Below are positions 40,336 through 51,419 of a DNA stretch of 64,000 nucleotides, one piece after another. Every line of letters starts with the position of its first letter. Position 1 is the first letter of the stretch. The translations under genes were made by a program, and so were the position numbers. Source of the stretch: Flavobacteriales bacterium (lineage in GTDB: Bacteria > Bacteroidota > Bacteroidia > Flavobacteriales > TMED113); assembly GCA_002718895.1 (NCBI GenBank), contig PBGD01000031.1, positions 43,846-107,845 on the forward strand, in the 5' to 3' direction. Under the pieces are notes generated by a model that saw only the letters and a program-made list of their open reading frames with translations, made no database searches and was not told where the DNA came from.

Positions 40336-41445
40336 TTAATTAAACATTTCTTTTACTTTTTCAAAGAAAGATTTTTCATTTTTGGGTTTTGGTTTAAATT
40401 CATTAGCTGATAGATTTTTTTCAAAAAATTCCAACTGATGTTTATTTAAACTGTCAGGAGTCCAAATGTTAATGTGAATTAATAAGTCACCTTTTATTCC
40501 GCTGTCTATATCAGGGATTCCCTTAGATTTGAGTCTGAGTATTTTGCCACTTTGAATACCACTTGGCACTTTTACTTTAGCTCTTCCGTTTACTGTTGGA
40601 ATTTCAACATTACAACCTATAATTGCATCTGGGATACTAATGTATAGATCAAAATGAATATTGCTACCTTCCCTCATTAGCTCTTCATGTTCAGATTCTT
40701 CAATTAGTACTAGTAAATCTCCAGGAATTCCGTCATAAGGGGCATGATTACCTTTATTTCTTATTTTAAGTTGCATGCCTTCAGAAACACCAGCAGGAAT
40801 TTTAATTTCTGTTAATTCCTCTGTATAGATCATACCATCTTCATTGCTTCCATTAGGTCTGTTTTTAACAATTTTTCCACTCCCTTTACAATGTGGACAA
40901 ATACTAGATGATTGCATTTGTCCCAAAATAGTATTGGTAATTTTTGTTACAGAACCTCTTCCATTACAATGATGACATGTTCCATATTCTGTATTTGGGG
41001 CAGATGTTAATCGTTTAATTTTTATTTTTTTTGTAACTCCTTCTACAATTTCCTTTAGGTTGAGATTAATTCTAATTCTTAAGTTACTTCCTTTTAAAAC
41101 TCTATTTTGACTAGAAGATCTATTCCCAAATGCACTACCAAAAATATCACCAAAAATATCACCGTGTTGTTCAAAGATATCACTCATATTTGAGAAGCCA
41201 CCACCAAAGCCTCTTGAACCTGAAACTCCTTGGTGACCAAACTGGTCATATCTTGATTTTTTGTCATTATTGCTTAATACCTCATAGGCTTCAGCCGCTT
41301 CTTTAAATTTTTCTTCAGCATCTTTGTCTCCAGCATTTCTATCAGGATGATATTTTACTGCTAATTTTCTGTAGGCTTGTTTAATCTCTTTTTCATTTGC
41401 ATTTCTGCTTATACCAAGCACTTCATAATAGTCTCTTTTATTCAT
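40336..41445 (-). CDS. dnaJ: Chaperone DnaJ
   Basis: J domain [40 protein letters not shown]; zinc motifs CHHCNGRG and CPHCKGSG (only two visible). Confidence 0.95.
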   Translation of the reverse strand: MNKRDYYEVLGISRNANEKEIKQAYRKLAVKYHPDRNAGDKDAEEKFKEAAEAYEVLSNNDKKSRYDQFGHQGVSGSRGFGGGFSNMSDIFEQHGDIFGDIFGSAFGNRSSSQNRVLKGSNLRIRINLNLKEIVEGVTKKIKIKRLTSAPNTEYGTCHHCNGRGSVTKITNTILGQMQSSSICPHCKGSGKIVKNRPNGSNEDGMIYTEELTEIKIPAGVSEGMQLKIRNKGNHAPYDGIPGDLLVLIEESEHEELMREGSNIHFDLYISIPDAIIGCNVEIPTVNGRAKVKVPSGIQSGKILRLKSKGIPDIDSGIKGDLLIHINIWTPDSLNKHQLEFFEKNLSANEFKPKPKNEKSFFEKVKEMFN

Positions 41446-41903
41446 TTTCCAATTATAACTTTTGGGTATCTAATTATTTTATCTGACAACAAGTAGCCTG
41501 CTTCTACTTCTTCAATTATTTTGCCTTTTTTATTTTTTTGTTTTACTTCAATACTGCTAATTGCTTCATGTTTATCAAGATCAAATTGTTCATTTTCATC
41601 TAATTTGATTTTTTCTAAATTATGTTGAGATAAAATATCCATTAATTTCTTCTCTATTAATAAATATCCCTTAATATCGTTTTCTTTTGTCTGTTGGGCT
41701 CTTTCAAAATCATCTATAATTGGAAGGATAGATTTAATAAAGCTTTCCTTTGCATATTTTGCAAATTCTTCTCTCTCTTTTTGTGTTCTTTTTTTATAAT
41801 TTTCAAATTCGGCTACAAGTCTTAAATATTTATTTTTTAATTCAATTAATTCTTCTTCTTTTTTTAAAATTTCAGTACTTGTTTTTTTTATTTTTTTTGC
41901 CAT
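41442..41903 (-). CDS. grpE: Nucleotide exchange factor GrpE
   Basis: [53 protein letters not shown]. Confidence 0.94.
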   Translation of the reverse strand: MAKKIKKTSTEILKKEEELIELKNKYLRLVAEFENYKKRTQKEREEFAKYAKESFIKSILPIIDDFERAQQTKENDIKGYLLIEKKLMDILSQHNLEKIKLDENEQFDLDKHEAISSIEVKQKNKKGKIIEEVEAGYLLSDKIIRYPKVIIGK

Positions 41904-41950
41904 AATACTATTTGATTAAAATTTCTAAATATTCTTACATCAAATTTTTG

Positions 41951-41989
41951 GCCAAAGTGACAACATGTGACACATTGTCAATATTTGGC
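41951..41989. promoter_or_regulatory. Compound inverted/direct repeat between murA stop and grpE start
   Basis: GCCAAAgTGACAA ... TTGTCAatATTTGGC arms; nested perfect TGACA-CAT-TGTCA at 41968-41980; second TGACA at 41958; adjoining palindrome TTTGGCCAAA 41947-41956. Confidence 0.6.
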
Positions 41990-41992
41990 AGT

Positions 41993-43294
41993 TTAAAGTC
42001 TTTCAATTTTTGCCCCTAATTTTCTAAGTCTTGCGTCAATATTTTCATAGCCACGATCAATTTGTTCAATATTGTGAATTATGCTTTCACCTTTTGCTGA
42101 TAGTGCTGCAATCAGTAGGGATATTCCAGCTCTAATATCGGGAGAAGTCATAGTTGTTCCCCGAAGTTGATATTTTCTATTTATACCACTTATTGTAGCT
42201 CTGTGGGGATCACAAAGTATAATTTTCGCTCCCATATCAATAAGTTTGTCAACAAAAAAAAGTCTACTTTCAAACATTTTTTGGTGAATTAATAGGCTTC
42301 CATTTCCTTGAATGGCAGTAACTAATATAATACTAAGTAGGTCTGGAGTAAATCCAGGCCATGGAGCATCTGAAATTGTTAGTATAGATCCGTTAACAAA
42401 AGTGTCAATGTTATATGTTTTTTGTTTTTTAACAATAATGTCATCTTTGTTACAAATTATTTTTATACCTAATTTTCTGAAGACATTAATTATATTTCCA
42501 AGGTTTTTAATGGATGCATTTTTGATAGTTATCTCAGATTTTGTCATTGCGGCAAGTCCGATCCAGCTGCCAATCTCTATCATGTCAGGAAGTATTTTAT
42601 GTTCACAACCTTTAAGCTTATTAACACCTTGAATTTTGATTAAGTTTGATCCAATTCCTTCAATTTTTGCACCCATTAAAATCAACATGGAACATAGTTG
42701 TTGAATGTATGGCTCACACGCAGCATTATAAATTATTGTTTTACCCTTAGCTAAACTTGCAGTCATTATGATGTTTGCAGTGGCAGTTACTGATGCTTCT
42801 TCAAGTAATATATATGAACCCTTTAATTTATTAGCATATATTTTATATGATTTATCTCCAATTTTTTTGAATTTAGCCCCTAACTTTTTCAAACCTAAAA
42901 AGTGTGAATCAAGTCTTCTTCTGCCTATTTTATCACCTCCTGGCGGATACAATATTGCAGAACCCATTCTTGCTAAAAGTGGACCAATGACCATTATAGA
43001 TCCTCTAATTTTTTTACTATTTTTTTTAAAATCTAAAGTTTTAAGGTAATTAGTGTTTATATTTTTGGATTGAAAAGAATATGTGTTTTTCTTTATTTTT
43101 TTTACTTCAACGCCTAAGCCCTCAAGAATATCTATTAAGCACAATACATCACTTATTAATGGAATATTTTTTATTATAATTTTTTGTTCAGTTAGAAGTG
43201 TGGCAGAGATTACTTGTAATGCTTCATTTTTTGCTCCTTGAGGTTTTACATTTCCTGAAAGTTCATGGCCGCCAATTATTCTGAAACTTTTCAT
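41993..43294 (-). CDS. murA: UDP-N-acetylglucosamine 1-carboxyvinyltransferase with Asp at the fosfomycin-target position
   Basis: KPQGAKNEALQVISATLLT, IRGSIMVIGPLLARMG, PPGGDKIGRRRLDSH, RAGISLLIAALSAKGES. Confidence 0.95.
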   Translation of the reverse strand: MKSFRIIGGHELSGNVKPQGAKNEALQVISATLLTEQKIIIKNIPLISDVLCLIDILEGLGVEVKKIKKNTYSFQSKNINTNYLKTLDFKKNSKKIRGSIMVIGPLLARMGSAILYPPGGDKIGRRRLDSHFLGLKKLGAKFKKIGDKSYKIYANKLKGSYILLEEASVTATANIIMTASLAKGKTIIYNAACEPYIQQLCSMLILMGAKIEGIGSNLIKIQGVNKLKGCEHKILPDMIEIGSWIGLAAMTKSEITIKNASIKNLGNIINVFRKLGIKIICNKDDIIVKKQKTYNIDTFVNGSILTISDAPWPGFTPDLLSIILVTAIQGNGSLLIHQKMFESRLFFVDKLIDMGAKIILCDPHRATISGINRKYQLRGTTMTSPDIRAGISLLIAALSAKGESIIHNIEQIDRGYENIDARLRKLGAKIERL

Positions 43295-43899
43295 TTAGAC
43301 CTTGAGTAATTTTTTTTATTAGACCTTTTAAAAAAAGTTTTTTTTCTTATGGGTTGTTGATGAAAAACAGGAATTACCTTTTGATAATCTAAATTTATTT
43401 TTTCTTCTGAAAACGATTCTAAGTCATGCCAAATTTGTTCATCTTGAACATTGCTTTTGTTCCAATTTAAAAAAGATCGTTTCATTTGTTGCGCAATTTG
43501 ATTTAATAATTGATCTCTTAAAGATAAATTTTCAATTTTAATGCATTCTTTTATCAGTTTAATAATTAGTTTTCCATAATGTTTATGTTTAACACTTCCT
43601 TGAGTGTTTTGAATCCGTTCTGTTTTTTGGCTTTTAAATTCAAGGGTTTCGCCTGAGAATGGTGTGTCTACATCAAGCTTATGTTCACATAATATGTGTA
43701 AATGATCCCATAGTTTATGTTTATATTCCTCAACATCTCTAAGGTGTGAGTTGAGATTGCCCATGATTTTAATTAGTATTTGAGCTTGCTGATTTCTTTT
43801 TTCTCTATTATCTATTTTTAATAAGCTTTGAGCCATCGTGTGAATATGCCTTCCGTATTCGGGGATAATAAGAGGGCTTAGTGATGTATTGTATTGCAT
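43291..43899 (-). CDS. DUF4290 family protein
   Basis: LIIPEYGRHIHTMAQSLLKIDNREKRNQQAQILIKIMGNLN, HKLWDHLHIL; overlaps murA start by 4 nt. Confidence 0.8.
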   Translation of the reverse strand: MQYNTSLSPLIIPEYGRHIHTMAQSLLKIDNREKRNQQAQILIKIMGNLNSHLRDVEEYKHKLWDHLHILCEHKLDVDTPFSGETLEFKSQKTERIQNTQGSVKHKHYGKLIIKLIKECIKIENLSLRDQLLNQIAQQMKRSFLNWNKSNVQDEQIWHDLESFSEEKINLDYQKVIPVFHQQPIRKKTFFKRSNKKNYSRSK

Positions 43900-43967
43900 A
43901 ATTTTGTTTTAGTAAAATATATGGGTTGAGTGTAAAATTAAAAAAGAAAACTATTTTTTAGCAAAAA

Positions 43968-46214
43968 TTATTCTATTATTTCAAATTTCGCAAATTTAGT
44001 TAGTAAAATTTTCTCACCACTATTTTGAAAAATAACTTTAATTTTTTCATTTCCGTCGCTTAGATCAATGTTTGTGATTTCTCCAATGCCAAAAATATTA
44101 TGTTTGATTTTTTGTCCAATTTTTAATAATCTTTTGTCTCTGTAAATATCTGAACTGATTTTTTTTAATTTTTTTAATGGATTGTAATCTAAAGACGATT
44201 TATTTTTCTGTTTATTGATATAGTGTTTATTTTTGTTTAAAAGTGATTGGTTCTTATAAGTTGTATTATACTTTGTTATATTATCAATGTTTAATAGGTG
44301 TTCAATTTCTTCAATAAAGCAACTCTTTGATGAATTTATTACTGTTCCAAATTTGAATCTATTTAATGCATATGAGATACAAACATTTTTAATTGCACGA
44401 GTAATGCCTACGTAAAAAAGTCTTCTTTCTTCTTCAATATCTGTTTGATGTTTTGTCTTTTTTTGAGATGGGAAAAGGCCATTTTCTACACCTAGAATGT
44501 ATACATATTTAAATTCTAGGCCTTTAGATTGGTGTAGTGTCATAAGTGAAACGTGCTCTGTATTATTAATTTCTTTTTGATCATGATTTTCATCTAATGA
44601 AATTTCATTAATGAAGTCAGTGATTGAGTTGTTAGTTTCTTTAATTGAAAAAAATTTAATAGTATTAAACAATTCGCTTATATTTTCTAGTCGATTAATA
44701 TTTTCTTCATTTAGATTCTCTTTTAGTTTGTCAATTATTTGAGTTTTTTTCACAATGAACTGAGAAGTTGTAAATAAATCTTCGTTTATTTTTGTGTGAA
44801 AATCGCAAATGAGATTCTTAAAATTATGTAATTTGTTTTTTGTAGAGCTGTTAATTTTTAATTGATCTATTTTTTCTGAATTTAAAATACTCCAAATTGA
44901 AGTTTGTTCTTTATTTGCTATTTCGTTTAGTTTTTCTACAGTTGTTAATCCTATTCCTCTGGAGGGATAATTGATAATTCTAAGTAAAGCAGTGTCATCA
45001 TGATGGTTTGTAATTAATTTTAAGTAAGCTAAAATATCCTTGATTTCTTTTCTTTGATAGAATGAAAGTCCTCCAAAAATTTTATAACTAATGCCCCTTT
45101 TTCTTAAGCCATCCTCTACTGCTTTAGACTGGCTATTTGTTCTATATAGTATCGCATATTCATCTCTATTAGTTTTGTTTTTGTAAATTGATTCTTGAAT
45201 TTTTTCAGCAGTTTTATCTCCCTCTTCTCTGTCATTATAGTATTCAAAAAGCTTAATTTTTTCACCTTCCTCTTGATTAGTAAATATTCTTTTGTTTATT
45301 TTATTTTTATTTTTTTCAATTAATATGTTAGCAACTTTTACAATATTTTTAGTAGATCTGTAGTTTTGTTCCAATTTGAATTCCTTAACAGTTTTAAAAT
45401 AATTTTTAAACTGCAGCATATTGTTAATATTAGCACCTCGAAATGAATAAATACTTTGAGAGTCGTCACCAACTATGCAAATATTTTGGTGTTTTTTTGA
45501 TAATTGCTTTACAATTGCATCTTGCACCTTATTTGTGTCTTGGTATTCGTCAATTAAAATATATTGAAATAAAGTTTGATATTTTTTTAGAGTTTCGACA
45601 TGATGTTTAAACAAATCATAAGTTTTAATTAGTAAATCATCAAAATCCATAGCGTTGGATGTTTGGCATATTTTGACATATTGTTGATATATGTTTTTAA
45701 ATTCTTCTTGATTATTAATTTTGTCATTTTTAATTAAATCAATTTGCTCAAAGTATTTAGTATCACTAATCAAATGATTTTTAAGAAAAGATATTTTAGA
45801 AAAAATGTACTTAGGATTATATATTTCTTTGTCTAAATTTTTATTATCAATTATTCTACGAATTGTTTTAATTGAATCTTCATTGTCATAAATCGTAAAA
45901 TTATTTGTGTAACCTATTTTGATTGCTTCCTTGCGAAGTATTTTAGCGAAAATTGAATGAAAAGTTCCCATCCATATAGAAAATGCGTCTTGATTATTAG
46001 TAATGCTATGTACTCTTTTTTTCATTTCATTGGCAGCTTTGTTAGTAAAAGTTAATGCCAAAATATTTTGTCCTGAAGTTCCACTATTTATTAAATGAGC
46101 AATTCGTTCAGTTACTACTCTAGTTTTGCCAGAGCCAGGTCCCGCAATTATTATGACAGGTCCTTCAGTGTTCTGAACTGCTGACAATTGCTCATTATTT
46201 AATGTGTATGCCAT
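43968..46214 (-). CDS. UvrD/PcrA-like superfamily 1 DNA helicase
   Basis: LNNEQLSAVQNTEGPVIIIAGPGSGKTRVVTERI, LALTFTNKAANEMKKRV, ILIDEYQDTNKVQ, GDDSQSIYSFRGANI, LMTLHQSKGLEFKYVYILGVENGLFPS. Confidence 0.95.
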   Translation of the reverse strand: MAYTLNNEQLSAVQNTEGPVIIIAGPGSGKTRVVTERIAHLINSGTSGQNILALTFTNKAANEMKKRVHSITNNQDAFSIWMGTFHSIFAKILRKEAIKIGYTNNFTIYDNEDSIKTIRRIIDNKNLDKEIYNPKYIFSKISFLKNHLISDTKYFEQIDLIKNDKINNQEEFKNIYQQYVKICQTSNAMDFDDLLIKTYDLFKHHVETLKKYQTLFQYILIDEYQDTNKVQDAIVKQLSKKHQNICIVGDDSQSIYSFRGANINNMLQFKNYFKTVKEFKLEQNYRSTKNIVKVANILIEKNKNKINKRIFTNQEEGEKIKLFEYYNDREEGDKTAEKIQESIYKNKTNRDEYAILYRTNSQSKAVEDGLRKRGISYKIFGGLSFYQRKEIKDILAYLKLITNHHDDTALLRIINYPSRGIGLTTVEKLNEIANKEQTSIWSILNSEKIDQLKINSSTKNKLHNFKNLICDFHTKINEDLFTTSQFIVKKTQIIDKLKENLNEENINRLENISELFNTIKFFSIKETNNSITDFINEISLDENHDQKEINNTEHVSLMTLHQSKGLEFKYVYILGVENGLFPSQKKTKHQTDIEEERRLFYVGITRAIKNVCISYALNRFKFGTVINSSKSCFIEEIEHLLNIDNITKYNTTYKNQSLLNKNKHYINKQKNKSSLDYNPLKKLKKISSDIYRDKRLLKIGQKIKHNIFGIGEITNIDLSDGNEKIKVIFQNSGEKILLTKFAKFEIIE

Positions 46215-46455
46215 GGTTTATTTTTTAACAAAAAATATCATTGATTTATTTTTTTATTTAGTTCATAATAAATTTAAACACACAAAGTGTTAGTAAAATT
46301 AAATTTATAATTCATTATTGGTTAATAATAATTATTTACAATTTTTCTTTTATTTAAGCATCTCTTATTTTGCTAATTAATCTAATATAATCATCAATTT
46401 TTTATGGTTTTAATTATGTCTTTTGAATAAATCTTTTAAAAAAACAAAAATTAGA

Positions 46456-46486
46456 TTTGATTTAAAGATTAAAATTTATAGATTTG
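46456..46486 (+). promoter_or_regulatory. Bacteroidota-type promoter TTTG-N19-TAGATTTG for the ribosomal superoperon
   Basis: TTTG 46456-46459, 19-nt spacer, TAGATTTG 46479-46486, 58 nt before rpsL ATG at 46545. Confidence 0.65.
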
Positions 46487-46544
46487 CAAACCATTTTGAA
46501 AAGTGGAATTTTTAACATGATTAATAACAGATAAAAAAAATGAT

Positions 46545-46922
46545 ATGCCTACTATACAGCAGTTAGTCAGAAAAGGTAGAAAGTCTTTAAGAAAAAAGAG
46601 TAAGTCTTTGGCTTTAAGTGCTTGCCCTCAAAGAAGGGGTGTTTGTACACGTGTGTATACTACTACTCCAAAGAAACCAAATTCTGCAATGAGAAAAGTG
46701 GCTAGAGTTAGATTGACTAACGGATATGAAGTTAATGCATATATTCCTGGAGAGGGACACAACCTGCAAGAGCATTCAATTGTATTAGTAAGGGGTGGAA
46801 GAGTGAAAGATTTACCAGGTGTAAGATATCACATTGTTAGAGGGGCATTAGATACCGCTGGTGTAGAAGGTAGGAATCAAAGAAGATCTAAATATGGAAC
46901 TAAGCAAGCAAAGAAAAAATAA
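46545..46922 (+). CDS. rpsL: 30S ribosomal protein S12
   Basis: [13 protein letters not shown]...[23 protein letters not shown]. Confidence 0.98.
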   Translation: MPTIQQLVRKGRKSLRKKSKSLALSACPQRRGVCTRVYTTTPKKPNSAMRKVARVRLTNGYEVNAYIPGEGHNLQEHSIVLVRGGRVKDLPGVRYHIVRGALDTAGVEGRNQRRSKYGTKQAKKK

Positions 46923-46941
46923 TTAAACAAACTATAAAAAA

Positions 46942-47418
46942 GTGAGAAAATCTAGAGCTAAAAAAAGAATTCTTTTACCAGATCCAAAATTTGGAGATCA
47001 GTTAGTTACTCGTTTTGTCAACACGATGATGCTAAGTGGAAAAAAGAATATTGCATTTAAAATTTTCTATGATGCTATTGATATTGTTGAGAAACAAAAA
47101 TCAAATGAAGAAGATTCCAGTTTAGATGTTTGGAAAAAAGCATTGTCTAATGTCATGCCACAAGTAGAAGTGAGAAGCAGAAGAATTGGTGGTGCTACCT
47201 TTCAAATCCCAATGCAAATTAGGCCTGAAAGGAAAGTTTCAATGGCTATGTCTTGGATGATTAAATTTTCAAGAAAAAGAAATGAGAAATCAATGGCACA
47301 AAAGTTAGCTGCTGAAATTTTAGCTGCTTACAAAGAAGAAGGGGCGTCAATTAAAAAGAAAACTGAAGTACATAAAATGGCTGAAGCGAATAAAGCTTTC
47401 TCTCATTTTAGATTTTAA
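46942..47418 (+). CDS. rpsG: 30S ribosomal protein S7 (GTG start)
   Basis: [27 protein letters not shown]; conserved order. Confidence 0.97.
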   Translation: MRKSRAKKRILLPDPKFGDQLVTRFVNTMMLSGKKNIAFKIFYDAIDIVEKQKSNEEDSSLDVWKKALSNVMPQVEVRSRRIGGATFQIPMQIRPERKVSMAMSWMIKFSRKRNEKSMAQKLAAEILAAYKEEGASIKKKTEVHKMAEANKAFSHFRF

Positions 47419-47437
47419 TATCAAATTATTTAGAATA

Positions 47438-49543
47438 ATGGCAAAAAGAGATTTAAAATTTACTAGAAATATCGGTATTATGGCTCATATAGATGCTGGT
47501 AAGACTACAACCACAGAACGTATTCTTTACTATACTGGTCTAAGTCACAAAATAGGTGAGGTTCATGATGGAGCCGCAACAATGGATTGGATGGAGCAAG
47601 AGCAAGAACGAGGTATTACTATAACATCTGCAGCCACAACTACTAATTGGTCTTTTAGGAACGAAGAATTTAAAATGAATATTATTGACACACCTGGTCA
47701 CGTTGATTTTACTGTTGATGTTGAAAGGTCATTGAGAGTATTAGATGGTGCTGTCGCATTATTTTGTGCCTCAGGTGGAGTAGAGCCTCAATCTGAAACA
47801 GTGTGGAGACAAGCTGATAGATATAATGTTCCTAGAATAGGTTTTGTGAATAAAATGGATCGTATAGGTGCAGACTTTTTTCGTTGTATAGATCAGGTTA
47901 AAGATCGATTAAATGGAAATCCTATTCCGCTTCAAATCCCTATTGGTACGGAAGATGATTTTAAAGGTGTTGTAGATCTAGTTACAATGAAAGGTATTAT
48001 TTGGAATGAAGCAGATCAAGGTATGACTTTTAATGAAGTAGATATTCCTACAGATTTAGTTGATATAGCCAATGAATGGAGAGAAAAAATGTTAGAAGCT
48101 GTTGCTGAGTCTGATGAAATATTAATGGAAAAATATTTTGAAAACCCTGATTCAATCACAAATACTGAAATTGAAAATGCTATTAGAAAAGCAACATTAT
48201 CAATGAATATTACTCCAATGTTATGTGGCTCAGCTTTTAAAAATAAAGGTGTACAAACATTATTAGATAATGTAATGTTATATTTGCCAAGTCCGCTAGA
48301 TGTTCCCTCTATTGTTGGTGTAGATCCTAAATCTGATACAGAGGTGTCTAGAAAACCTTCAAATGATGAACCATTTGCTGCATTAGCATTCAAAATAGCT
48401 ACTGACCCTTTCGTTGGTCGTTTATGTTTTTTTAGGGTATACTCAGGATCTTTAAAAGCGGGTTCTTATGTATATAATACTAGATCCGGTTCTAAAGAAC
48501 GTATATCTCGTATTTTTCAAATGCATTCAAATTCTAGAAATGCTTTGGATCAAATCGAGGCTGGTGATATTGGTGCAGCCGTAGGTTTCAAAGATATTAG
48601 AACTGGTGACACCCTATGTGCTGAAAATGCACATGTGGTTTTAGAATCAATGGAATTTCCTGATCCTGTGATTGGGATTGCAGTTGAACCTAAAACTCAA
48701 AATGATGTTGATAAGCTAGGTGTTGCATTAAGTAAATTGTCAGAGGAAGATCCTACTTTCCAAGTAAAAACTGATCATGATACAGGCCAAACAATTATTT
48801 CAGGAATGGGGGAATTACACTTAGAAGTTTTAGTTGATCGTTTAAAAAGAGAATTTAATGTAGAATGTAATCAAGGAGCCCCTCAGGTAAATTACAAGGA
48901 AACAATTAGGGGAAGTATTGAGCATCGGGAAGTTTATAAAAAACAAACAGGAGGTAGAGGAAAGTTTGCAGATATTATTTTTTCAGTTGAGCCCAATTCT
49001 GATAAGGAAAACCCTGGTTTAATTTTTGAAGATAAAGTTAAAGGAGGTAATATACCCAAAGAGTTTATACCTTCTGTGAAAAAGGGATTTCAAGATGCTA
49101 TGAAGAATGGAGTGTTGGCTGGATATGAAGTAGATTCGATGAAGGTGACTCTAAAAGATGGTTCTTTTCATGCAGTTGATTCTGATCAGTTATCATTTGA
49201 GATATGTGCTAAAAGTGCTTTCAGAGAAGCTTTACCTAAATGCAAGCCAGTATTATTAGAACCGTTTATGAAATTAGAAGTAGTTACTCCTGAAGCAAAT
49301 ATGGGCGATGTGATTGGTGATTTGAACAAAAGAAGAGGATTAATTGAAGGAACTAGTGAGAGGAGTGGCGCTACTATAGTAAATGCCAAGATACCATTGT
49401 CTGAGATGTTTGGTTATGTAACAGATCTTAGAACAATAACATCTGGTAGAGCTACTTCAACGATGGAATTTAGTCATTATGATGAAGTTCCAAAAAATAT
49501 TGCTGACGAGGTTATATCAAAAAATAAAAAAGTAGAAGCATAA
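47438..49543 (+). CDS. fusA: Elongation factor G
   Basis: [58 protein letters not shown]. Confidence 0.98.
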   Translation: MAKRDLKFTRNIGIMAHIDAGKTTTTERILYYTGLSHKIGEVHDGAATMDWMEQEQERGITITSAATTTNWSFRNEEFKMNIIDTPGHVDFTVDVERSLRVLDGAVALFCASGGVEPQSETVWRQADRYNVPRIGFVNKMDRIGADFFRCIDQVKDRLNGNPIPLQIPIGTEDDFKGVVDLVTMKGIIWNEADQGMTFNEVDIPTDLVDIANEWREKMLEAVAESDEILMEKYFENPDSITNTEIENAIRKATLSMNITPMLCGSAFKNKGVQTLLDNVMLYLPSPLDVPSIVGVDPKSDTEVSRKPSNDEPFAALAFKIATDPFVGRLCFFRVYSGSLKAGSYVYNTRSGSKERISRIFQMHSNSRNALDQIEAGDIGAAVGFKDIRTGDTLCAENAHVVLESMEFPDPVIGIAVEPKTQNDVDKLGVALSKLSEEDPTFQVKTDHDTGQTIISGMGELHLEVLVDRLKREFNVECNQGAPQVNYKETIRGSIEHREVYKKQTGGRGKFADIIFSVEPNSDKENPGLIFEDKVKGGNIPKEFIPSVKKGFQDAMKNGVLAGYEVDSMKVTLKDGSFHAVDSDQLSFEICAKSAFREALPKCKPVLLEPFMKLEVVTPEANMGDVIGDLNKRRGLIEGTSERSGATIVNAKIPLSEMFGYVTDLRTITSGRATSTMEFSHYDEVPKNIADEVISKNKKVEA

Positions 49544-49546
49544 ATT

Positions 49547-49852
49547 ATGAGTCAAAGAATTAGAATAAAATTAAAATCATATGACTATAATTTGGTCGAT
49601 AAATCGGCACAAAAAATAGTTAAAACTGTTAAATCTACTGGAGCAGTTGTTAATGGCCCAATTCCATTACCTACCAATAAAAAGATTTTTACAGTTTTAC
49701 GTTCCCCACATGTAAATAAGAAGTCAAGAGAACAATTTGAATTGAACTCATATAAAAGGTTATTAGATATTTATAGTACCTCCACTAACACTGTAGATGC
49801 TTTAATGAAATTAGAGCTGCCAAGTGGTGTAGAAGTACAAATAAAGGCATAA
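49547..49852 (+). CDS. rpsJ: 30S ribosomal protein S10
   Basis: [48 protein letters not shown]. Confidence 0.98.
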   Translation: MSQRIRIKLKSYDYNLVDKSAQKIVKTVKSTGAVVNGPIPLPTNKKIFTVLRSPHVNKKSREQFELNSYKRLLDIYSTSTNTVDALMKLELPSGVEVQIKA

Positions 49853-49855
49853 GTT

Positions 49856-50506
49856 ATGGCAGGTATAATTGGAAGAAAAATAGGAATGAGTAGTTTTTTC
49901 AACGAAGAAGGTAAAAGTATACCTTGTACTATTGTTGAGGCAGGACCGTGTTTTGTTACGCAAATTAAAAGTCAGGAAAATGATGGATACTCTGCTGTTC
50001 AAATAGGATATGATGATAAAAAAAATAAAAAGACTTTAAAGTCTGAATTAGGTCATGTTAAAAAGGCTAATACTCAAGTTAAGAAAGTGTATGTTGAGTT
50101 TGATAATGATTATATAAAAAATGATGATCAAGGGAAATCTGTCCCACGTGATTTACAACTAGGAGATATTATTGATGTTAACTTATTTAAAGAGGGAGAA
50201 TTTGTTGATGTGACTAGCAATAGTAAGGGTAAAGGTTTTCAAGGGGTAGTTAAGCGACATGGTTTTAAAGGAGTTGGAGATGCAACACATGGTCAACACA
50301 ATAGGATGCGCGCCCCAGGCTCAATTGGAGCAGCTTCATACCCAGCAAGAGTCTTTAAGGGTATGAGAATGGCAGGTAGAATGGGGGGTAAAAAAGTAAC
50401 TGTGAAAAACTTGCAAGTATTAAAAATTTTAACAGAAAAAAATGTAATTATATTAAAGGGATCTGTTCCTGGACCTAATAATACTTATTTAAATATTACG
50501 AACTAA
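49856..50506 (+). CDS. rplC: 50S ribosomal protein L3
   Basis: [30 protein letters not shown]. Confidence 0.97.
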   Translation: MAGIIGRKIGMSSFFNEEGKSIPCTIVEAGPCFVTQIKSQENDGYSAVQIGYDDKKNKKTLKSELGHVKKANTQVKKVYVEFDNDYIKNDDQGKSVPRDLQLGDIIDVNLFKEGEFVDVTSNSKGKGFQGVVKRHGFKGVGDATHGQHNRMRAPGSIGAASYPARVFKGMRMAGRMGGKKVTVKNLQVLKILTEKNVIILKGSVPGPNNTYLNITN

Positions 50507-51123
50507 TGAAATTACCAGTTTTAAATATCAAAGGTAAGAGTACTGGCAGAGAGGTTTCGCTAGATAAATCTATATTTGGTTTAGAAGTGCATGAACATGC
50601 TATATATTTGGCTATTAAGCATTTTAGAGCCAATAATAGACAAGGTACATCAAAGGCGAAAGAACGCGGTGAAATTACTGGAAGTACTAGAAAAATTAAA
50701 AAACAGAAAGGTACTGGTACTGCCAGAGCGGGAAGTATCAAAAATCCACTATTTAAAGGTGGAGGACGTATTTTTGGGCCTAAACCTAGGTCTTATGAGA
50801 CTAAACTGAATAAAAAAGTAAAAAATCTAGCTCAATTTTCAGCTCTTAGTGGTAAAGCTAAGGAAAAAAGTATTGTAGTTGTTGAGGACTTTGATTTTAA
50901 TGAACCAAAAACAAAAAACTACACAAATTTTTTACTAAACTTAGGTTTGAGTGAGGAGAAGACAATGTTGGTGTTATCAGATAGAAAAGAAAATATTTCT
51001 TTATCATCGCGTAATTTACCTAAAACTAATGTAGTTGTAACTAATGAATTGAATACATATGATATTCTTAATTCTTCTAAATTAATTTTTGTTGAAAGTG
51101 CACTCAAAAATATTAAAAAATAA
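50506..51123 (+). CDS. rplD: 50S ribosomal protein L4
   Basis: TSKAKERGEITGSTRKIKKQKGTGTARAGS; operon order. Confidence 0.97.
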   Translation: MKLPVLNIKGKSTGREVSLDKSIFGLEVHEHAIYLAIKHFRANNRQGTSKAKERGEITGSTRKIKKQKGTGTARAGSIKNPLFKGGGRIFGPKPRSYETKLNKKVKNLAQFSALSGKAKEKSIVVVEDFDFNEPKTKNYTNFLLNLGLSEEKTMLVLSDRKENISLSSRNLPKTNVVVTNELNTYDILNSSKLIFVESALKNIKK

Positions 51124-51126
51124 TAT

Positions 51127-51417
51127 ATGGACTTAATAATTAAACCTATAGTAACTGAAAAAATGACTCAACAAGCAGAATTATTAAATCGCTATGCTTT
51201 TGTTGTTTCAAAATTTGCAAATAAAATAGATATTAAAAAATCAGTTGAAAGTCTTTATAATGTTAAAGTCAAGTCTGTTAAGACTATGAATTATTACGGT
51301 AAAACAAAAACTAAATTTACTAAAGCGGGAGTTGTGCAGGGTAAAAGAAATTCTTTTAAAAAAGCTATTGTTCAAATTGCTGAGGGTAAAATAGATTTTT
51401 ATAATAATGTTGTATAA
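51127..51417 (+). CDS. rplW: 50S ribosomal protein L23
   Basis: [15 protein letters not shown]; operon order. Confidence 0.96.
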   Translation: MDLIIKPIVTEKMTQQAELLNRYAFVVSKFANKIDIKKSVESLYNVKVKSVKTMNYYGKTKTKFTKAGVVQGKRNSFKKAIVQIAEGKIDFYNNVV

Positions 51418-51419
51418 TT

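Noticed and set aside
48016-48393. Minus-strand 125-aa ORF inside fusA (and similar antisense ORFs in thiolase, purL, murA, rpsE, secY)
   Set aside because: Antisense open frames within highly conserved genes on the other strand; no domain.
50591-50809. Plus-strand out-of-frame ORFs within rplD (50591..50809) and rplB (51778..51987)
   Set aside because: Alternative frames inside conserved ribosomal genes; no independent evidence.
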